Positions 28,467-32,639 of a DNA stretch of 32,639 nucleotides are shown piece after piece. The DNA is from a virus: positions 1 to 32,639 of the IMG/VR virus record IMGVR_UViG_3300025674_000198; one strand, written 5' to 3'. How positions within the stretch are numbered: position 1 is the stretch's first letter; each line of letters starts with the position of its first letter. The position numbers and the translations under genes are program-made. The notes beneath the pieces were generated by a model. It did not search any database and was not told the origin of the DNA. It was given only the letters and a program-made list of their open reading frames with translations.

Positions 28467-30235
28467 TAGAAAAAGTCCGCCCTGCCAGCTTTATAATCTT
28501 CTAGGCTCTTGAGGTATGTTTTCAATATTTTCCTTAATTCTTCTGGCTTTGGGTGTAAGCTCAAATCAAGGTCGTCTATATCTTCTTCTGTTGTGTATTC
28601 GTTAAACTCAAATGTGTTAACAACAGTGCCATCAGAAATTGTTAAACTTTCATTCATTCTCCCAAGAACGCGCTCTATCTCTTCTGTAAACCCAGACGCA
28701 ATAAATTCGTTTTGTAATTTGCGCGCAGTATCAACAAGCAAAGGTTTTGGCCCTTCTTCCCCGCCTGCTTCCCACTCACTAATTGCACTAGCGTGGGCGC
28801 CTTCTGCCCTTCGCAAAAACTTTTCTATTTGTGTTGCTTGTTCATCATTATAGGGTTGCACTTCACTATAAACTTTGGCTGATCTCCTAGCGATGCGCAT
28901 AACTTCTCTATCAGCAGATTTATCCACTGTAAGCATTTTATCAAAAAACCCTACGCCATCTTTTGCTGTAACGCCAAACTCTACACGCTTTTCTTCAAAG
29001 TTCTCTTGTGTAACTTCCCCACGCTGTATAGCCATTCTAAATTCTAGATTTCCTAAAGAATTAGATGTTGCCCCCTCTTCCAGTTCTTTTTCTAGACTGC
29101 GTATGGTTATAGGACTTATTGCCTGACCGTTTGTGTCAGTTGCTATTTGGTACAAATCATCTATTAAATTGTCGCGTGTATCTTCATCTGCATCTTCAAT
29201 TCTAGACACAATTCTAGCAACGGTAGATGATTGACGGCGCACTTCATTGCGCATGGTTTTTTCGTTAGTTGTGTCTTGCGCATTGGCCTCAGTTCGTATT
29301 CGCTTCTTCACTGCTGCGCGCTCTTCATCTGACATATCATTGTATATTGATGAGTATTTGCCAAAATCCCCCGTGCGCATTTTTGCTAATGCTGCATGTG
29401 AATTTGTGGCGTATTCTTCACTTAAAGCATGCTCAACTAAAACGTCTGTCTTTGCTGATAAAATCGCCCCATCAATTTTTGCCGTTTCTGTTTCTGCAAA
29501 CTCAGCGTCACCAGTTCTAAATAACGTAGACTTTAAACTGTTAGATAAAACATCTAGCTCTTTGTCCAACAAATTTACGTTGCCCTCAAAGTCCGCTGTT
29601 TTTATTAAAGCCCTAGCCGCATCTCCAAAGTTGTCAACTTGGTCTTGCGCCGCCATGCGCAAACCTAAAGCGCGCTTTTTATTTACTTCCTCAAGCGCAG
29701 TCTTATAAACAGAAGAACCCAGCGTTGCTGCTGTTGCTTTAAATGCAAGCGCTTCGTTTGGGTCTACATCAGCAAGGGCTTCCGCGTAACCAATTTCTGT
29801 GTTTCGTAATCTAGATGTAATGTCGGCAAGATCTTCTGGCCTAAAGTCTGGGCTTTCTATTGTTTTTTGCATTGCCGCAATTTCAGTGCGATAAGCGCCC
29901 TCTAAGTCTGTGCGCATAATCTTGCCAGTAGTTGCGCGCAATGTTGCACCAAATACTGTGTTTTTGTCGCCAACAATGTCATCAATATCAACGCCAGACA
30001 CGCGCGCATCTTCTAGCTGTTGCACTGTTACAGGGTTGTCAAACGCGTATTCAATGGCCTCTTGTTTTGTTTTTGCTTCTGCCCTTGCAAACGCAAACTC
30101 AGAAACTTTATCAAGAGCCGCAGATATTTGACCATACACAGCCGCCTGCGCTCGACCAGTTTGCGTATAGTCAACACTGGGAAGGCTGGGTATTTGCGCG
30201 CCTAGTGGGCGATATCTTGGTAAACGCTCTGCCAT
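28466..30235 (-). CDS. Internal virion protein, 589 residues (gp15-like position)
   Basis: Almost wholly helical and highly charged, opening MAERLPRYRPLGAQIPSLPSV followed by GRAQAAVYGQISAALDKVSEFAFARAEA, a start I recall from internal core proteins of marine podoviruses. The Glu/Asp/Lys-rich body without hydrophobic segments resembles T7 gp15 in length order and composition. It lies between the Gp14-like gene and two larger virion proteins, reproducing the T7 gp14-gp15-gp16 order. Start ATG 30235 has GTAGG eight bases upstream. Confidence 0.7.
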   Translation of the reverse strand: MAERLPRYRPLGAQIPSLPSVDYTQTGRAQAAVYGQISAALDKVSEFAFARAEAKTKQEAIEYAFDNPVTVQQLEDARVSGVDIDDIVGDKNTVFGATLRATTGKIMRTDLEGAYRTEIAAMQKTIESPDFRPEDLADITSRLRNTEIGYAEALADVDPNEALAFKATAATLGSSVYKTALEEVNKKRALGLRMAAQDQVDNFGDAARALIKTADFEGNVNLLDKELDVLSNSLKSTLFRTGDAEFAETETAKIDGAILSAKTDVLVEHALSEEYATNSHAALAKMRTGDFGKYSSIYNDMSDEERAAVKKRIRTEANAQDTTNEKTMRNEVRRQSSTVARIVSRIEDADEDTRDNLIDDLYQIATDTNGQAISPITIRSLEKELEEGATSNSLGNLEFRMAIQRGEVTQENFEEKRVEFGVTAKDGVGFFDKMLTVDKSADREVMRIARRSAKVYSEVQPYNDEQATQIEKFLRRAEGAHASAISEWEAGGEEGPKPLLVDTARKLQNEFIASGFTEEIERVLGRMNESLTISDGTVVNTFEFNEYTTEEDIDDLDLSLHPKPEELRKILKTYLKSLEDYKAGRADFF

Positions 30236-30245
30236 ACTAACCTAC

Positions 30246-30794
30246 CTAAAACCCGCCCGGCGCCAACGGGTCATAAATACCGCCAGCCCCTTGAACTTGC
30301 GCTGATGCCGCTTGTTGGAATGTTGTTGGCGTCATGCCGCCTGATGGCGCGCCGCCCAACAAACTGCCTTGGTATCCAGCCATAGCAATATTTGCAATAG
30401 CTTTAAACTGCGCAGCTTTCATAACGGCCTTTGCCTGCTTTCCATATTCAAGCGCCTGCAACTCGGCTTGGCGCATTGTTATGATTTGGCCTTCTCTAGA
30501 CATATAATATTCATCAGCGCCTTTTGCTTGCGCATATCTTTTTAAAGCCATAGCGCTGCCGCTGTTAGGGTCTATATTGCCAGCACCGGCTCTAGCGTTA
30601 ATAGACGCAGATGTAGCAAGTATATTATCTAAAACAGATAGCCCCTGCTTTTTATACTTTAAAGCCTCTTGCCTGCCTTGCATGCGCGTTAATGTTGCTT
30701 GCGCTTGCAAACCGCCCGCTTGTGCTTTTGCCGCCTTCATTTCAGCCATACCGCTTACAGCGGATATTGCCATTGGTACTGCAACCTGTGCCAT
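30246..30794 (-). CDS. T7 gp14-like internal core protein
   Basis: 182 residues: an N-terminal Ala/Met-rich hydrophobic segment (MAQVAVPMAISAVSGMAEMKAAKAQA), a long helix with Gln/Arg (TRMQGRQEALKYKKQ), the loop AGAGNIDPNSGSAMALKRYAQ, and a Gly-rich end (GGIYDPLAPGGF). This is the plan of T7 gp14, the first ejected protein, thought to form an outer-membrane pore. The loop 'aRaG..gidp.sGSa' is conserved among such proteins. The start follows the tail-tubular gene stop by one base. Confidence 0.75.
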   Translation of the reverse strand: MAQVAVPMAISAVSGMAEMKAAKAQAGGLQAQATLTRMQGRQEALKYKKQGLSVLDNILATSASINARAGAGNIDPNSGSAMALKRYAQAKGADEYYMSREGQIITMRQAELQALEYGKQAKAVMKAAQFKAIANIAMAGYQGSLLGGAPSGGMTPTTFQQAASAQVQGAGGIYDPLAPGGF

Positions 30795-30795
30795 A

Positions 30796-32639
30796 TTATT
30801 GCCCTATGCTCACTTTGTACTCGATGCCCAACACTGACATTTTCAGCGGTACATCTTGGGTTACTGTTATCTGGCCATCATAGCTATAGCCAAGCATGCC
30901 ATTAATGGTCTTGATGCCTGTAAACTCTTGCACGGATGAGTTTAACACATTTGTGCCAAAACTGCGAAACGGTATCAGCGACCCGTTAATAGACAAAGAC
31001 TGCGTTTCAAACAATTCTGCGTTTACTTCAAAGATGCGTTTTTTAAATCCTTTTAACGACCCGCTAGGCAAGTTTGGCTCAACCGGCAATGTTTTCATCG
31101 TTGGTGTAAAGTTCAGCCCTACCTGAAAGCTGGCTGTCGCCGCTGACACAAACGTCACGGTCGATGGCGATGCGCCAACCACCTGTGTCGGCTCTACAAT
31201 GCCGTCACGAATTATCTGCACAGTTTCTGCCTCTAGGTGCGGCATGTTAACTGACGCGCCTGTGGTGCCGATTGTAGCGCTATCTAGCAGGGTATTCGGG
31301 TCAAACACTTCCACATAGTAAACATCTGCGCTGTTTACGTTGCGCTTTACAATTACATAGATGTCATCAACATCCACGCCAATGTTTATAAACTCACCCT
31401 CAGTCGTCCACTCAGACGGCGCAATCACGTTCTGGCTCCGCAACAATGTATAGCAAGCGATAGACCCGTCATCACCATTTACCAGCATTAGCCGGTCGCC
31501 CTCGTCTGTTGATGTGGCAACACGCACCGCCATCTCTTCTGGCGATTTCAGCAAATGCGATGATAGCAACGATATCTTGTCTGATGTGTATGCGTTCACC
31601 GTATCGCTAAAGATAAACTCTTGGATGGCCTTCCCCTGCCGTTGGATAAATAGCGTGGCGCCGTCTACGTTCTGCACGCGCAAGCCTGGCTTCATGCCAA
31701 AAAACGTCTGCGCCTTTACAATAAGGTTAGCTGGGGTGATAGGATCATCCAGCGCTTGCGGCACATAAAACTCGCCGCCGGTAGTGAATATCTGTAGATT
31801 GCGCCCGGCATACATATCGACAATAGCATTGAAAGTCCCCGTGTCTAAGCTGGCCTCAACAGAGGCATCGTCTAGCGCTTCTCCGGGGTCAAAATTAAAG
31901 AAGTCAGAAACACGACTACCCCAGATAGTAGACGGGCGCTGCTTCGAGCCGCCAAAGTACAAGCGGCCCTCATGGAATACTACGCTGCGCGGCCAACCTC
32001 TGGTGCTAGACCAAGTGTTCTCATAGCCTTCTTCAAGTTCCCAATCAGCGTCATCAATGTTGCCAGTGTCAAACAATGGCACTTCTGCAAAGCACTCTAG
32101 CTTTGCATCGTTAACCTTGCGCACGATACGCAACCGACCAAAAGGCGTGACGTTTATATACTGGCCCACATAGCTACCCGATGCCGCCGCACCTGATGTA
32201 AATATGTTTGCATCAGACCCGCTATGCTTGGCGGTCACAGTGATGTTGCCTGATGTGCCGCTAACCTCAAGATGGTCGTGCGGCACGCCGGTATTAAAGC
32301 TACTGCCTGTTGTAACTGCCAGCGTAAATGCGTGCTTTGGCACAAAGTCAAATGTAATGGTGCTGGCTGTCCAATCGCTGTCTGTTGCACCGCGCACAAT
32401 CTTTACTGGCGCCAGATCCTCATGCACCACAATCACAGTGTCGGCAGACTGCACCCAGTTCATTTCTGGCAATATGCTAGCAGTCAGCGTTGACACAACT
32501 AGGAAGTCATTGCCTGACCCGTTAATGTTTGTGACTAGCGTGCGGTTTTTGTAGACGTACATTTTGCCGGGCGTAAACACCAGCATATAGCTGTCGCTAA
32601 CGCTAAACTCAAAGCCGACCATGCGCACGGCGTTAGCCG
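30796..32639 (-). CDS. Tail tubular protein B-like / tail nozzle protein (partial at window edge)
   Basis: At least 613 residues; the reading frame is open through the right edge, so the true start lies outside. The first visible residues, ANAVRMVGFEFSVSDSYMLVFTPGKMYVYKN, are the conserved 'R...FeFs...sYvL.F....m.vyk' block near the N-terminus of podovirus tail tubular/stabilisation proteins. Later, STRGWPRSVVFHEGRLYFGGS and PSTIWGSRVSDFFNFDPG are equally typical. It forms the nozzle of the short tail. It is encoded directly before the Gp14-like gene, as in T7. Confidence 0.85.
   Translation of the reverse strand, partial: ANAVRMVGFEFSVSDSYMLVFTPGKMYVYKNRTLVTNINGSGNDFLVVSTLTASILPEMNWVQSADTVIVVHEDLAPVKIVRGATDSDWTASTITFDFVPKHAFTLAVTTGSSFNTGVPHDHLEVSGTSGNITVTAKHSGSDANIFTSGAAASGSYVGQYINVTPFGRLRIVRKVNDAKLECFAEVPLFDTGNIDDADWELEEGYENTWSSTRGWPRSVVFHEGRLYFGGSKQRPSTIWGSRVSDFFNFDPGEALDDASVEASLDTGTFNAIVDMYAGRNLQIFTTGGEFYVPQALDDPITPANLIVKAQTFFGMKPGLRVQNVDGATLFIQRQGKAIQEFIFSDTVNAYTSDKISLLSSHLLKSPEEMAVRVATSTDEGDRLMLVNGDDGSIACYTLLRSQNVIAPSEWTTEGEFINIGVDVDDIYVIVKRNVNSADVYYVEVFDPNTLLDSATIGTTGASVNMPHLEAETVQIIRDGIVEPTQVVGASPSTVTFVSAATASFQVGLNFTPTMKTLPVEPNLPSGSLKGFKKRIFEVNAELFETQSLSINGSLIPFRSFGTNVLNSSVQEFTGIKTINGMLGYSYDGQITVTQDVPLKMSVLGIEYKVSIGQ

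Noticed and set aside
1-32639. CRISPR array or tRNA/rRNA genes
   Set aside because: No regularly spaced direct repeats with unique spacers and no cloverleaf or rRNA-like sequence were seen on either strand.

Overview
The window is most of the genome of a T7-like (podovirus-type) tailed phage or closely related prophage. It carries a T7-type head-tail connector (portal), scaffolding protein, T7-type tail-fibre N-terminus, internal virion proteins, terminase small and large subunits and a lysis cassette. There is no phage RNA polymerase, no DNA polymerase, no tRNA gene and no bacterial housekeeping gene. Codon use is moderately GC-rich. The style of the accessory genes (Toprim-RepA helicase, YqaJ nuclease, LamG/SPRY adhesin, many tiny zinc-ribbon proteins) suggests a phage of an aquatic, possibly alphaproteobacterial, host. 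That host assignment is an inference and is weak.

Layout. (1) 1-11946, leftward: a ribbon-helix-helix regulator, a PDDEXK nuclease, a putative ssDNA-binding protein, a primase-helicase, a protein with an SSB-like C-terminal tip, a winged-helix initiator candidate, zinc-ribbon mini-proteins, TerS, TerL, a Gp13/GNAT-like protein, Gp7.3-like and tiny basic proteins, portal, a Bbp19-like protein and scaffold. A strong terminator follows the scaffold. (2) 11947-12059: a divergent promoter/operator region. (3) 12060-15196, rightward: a small unknown gene, a serine recombinase, a zinc-finger protein, a small membrane protein, a YqaJ exonuclease, an AT-rich orphan DNA methyltransferase and a LexA-type HTH protein, closed by a terminator. 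(4) 15203-32639, leftward: transcription comes from the right edge through a tail tubular B-like protein (cut by the edge), a Gp14-like core protein, two further internal virion proteins, a third very large one, the tail fibre, a 1132-residue adhesin with duplicated modules, an accessory tail protein and a lysis cassette (small membrane proteins, M15 peptidase, holin-like protein).

The left edge lies just past the scaffold gene and the right edge lies inside the tail tubular gene, both in the same transcription direction. The missing piece would therefore hold the major capsid and tail tubular A genes, and the map closes naturally as a circle.

The most interesting part is the replication region. 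Seven copies of CGTGCGA and one 9-bp inverted repeat lie between and within the primase-helicase and the next gene, beside an initiator-like winged-helix gene and a gene whose product ends in DDDIPF, the usual C-terminal tip of bacterial SSB. With no phage polymerase in view, this looks like a compact iteron origin that recruits the host replisome. Other points of note are a hairpin whose loop can pair with the primase ribosome-binding site, three helically phased GTTGA repeats downstream of the rightward promoter, and gene overlaps that all fall in one reading phase.
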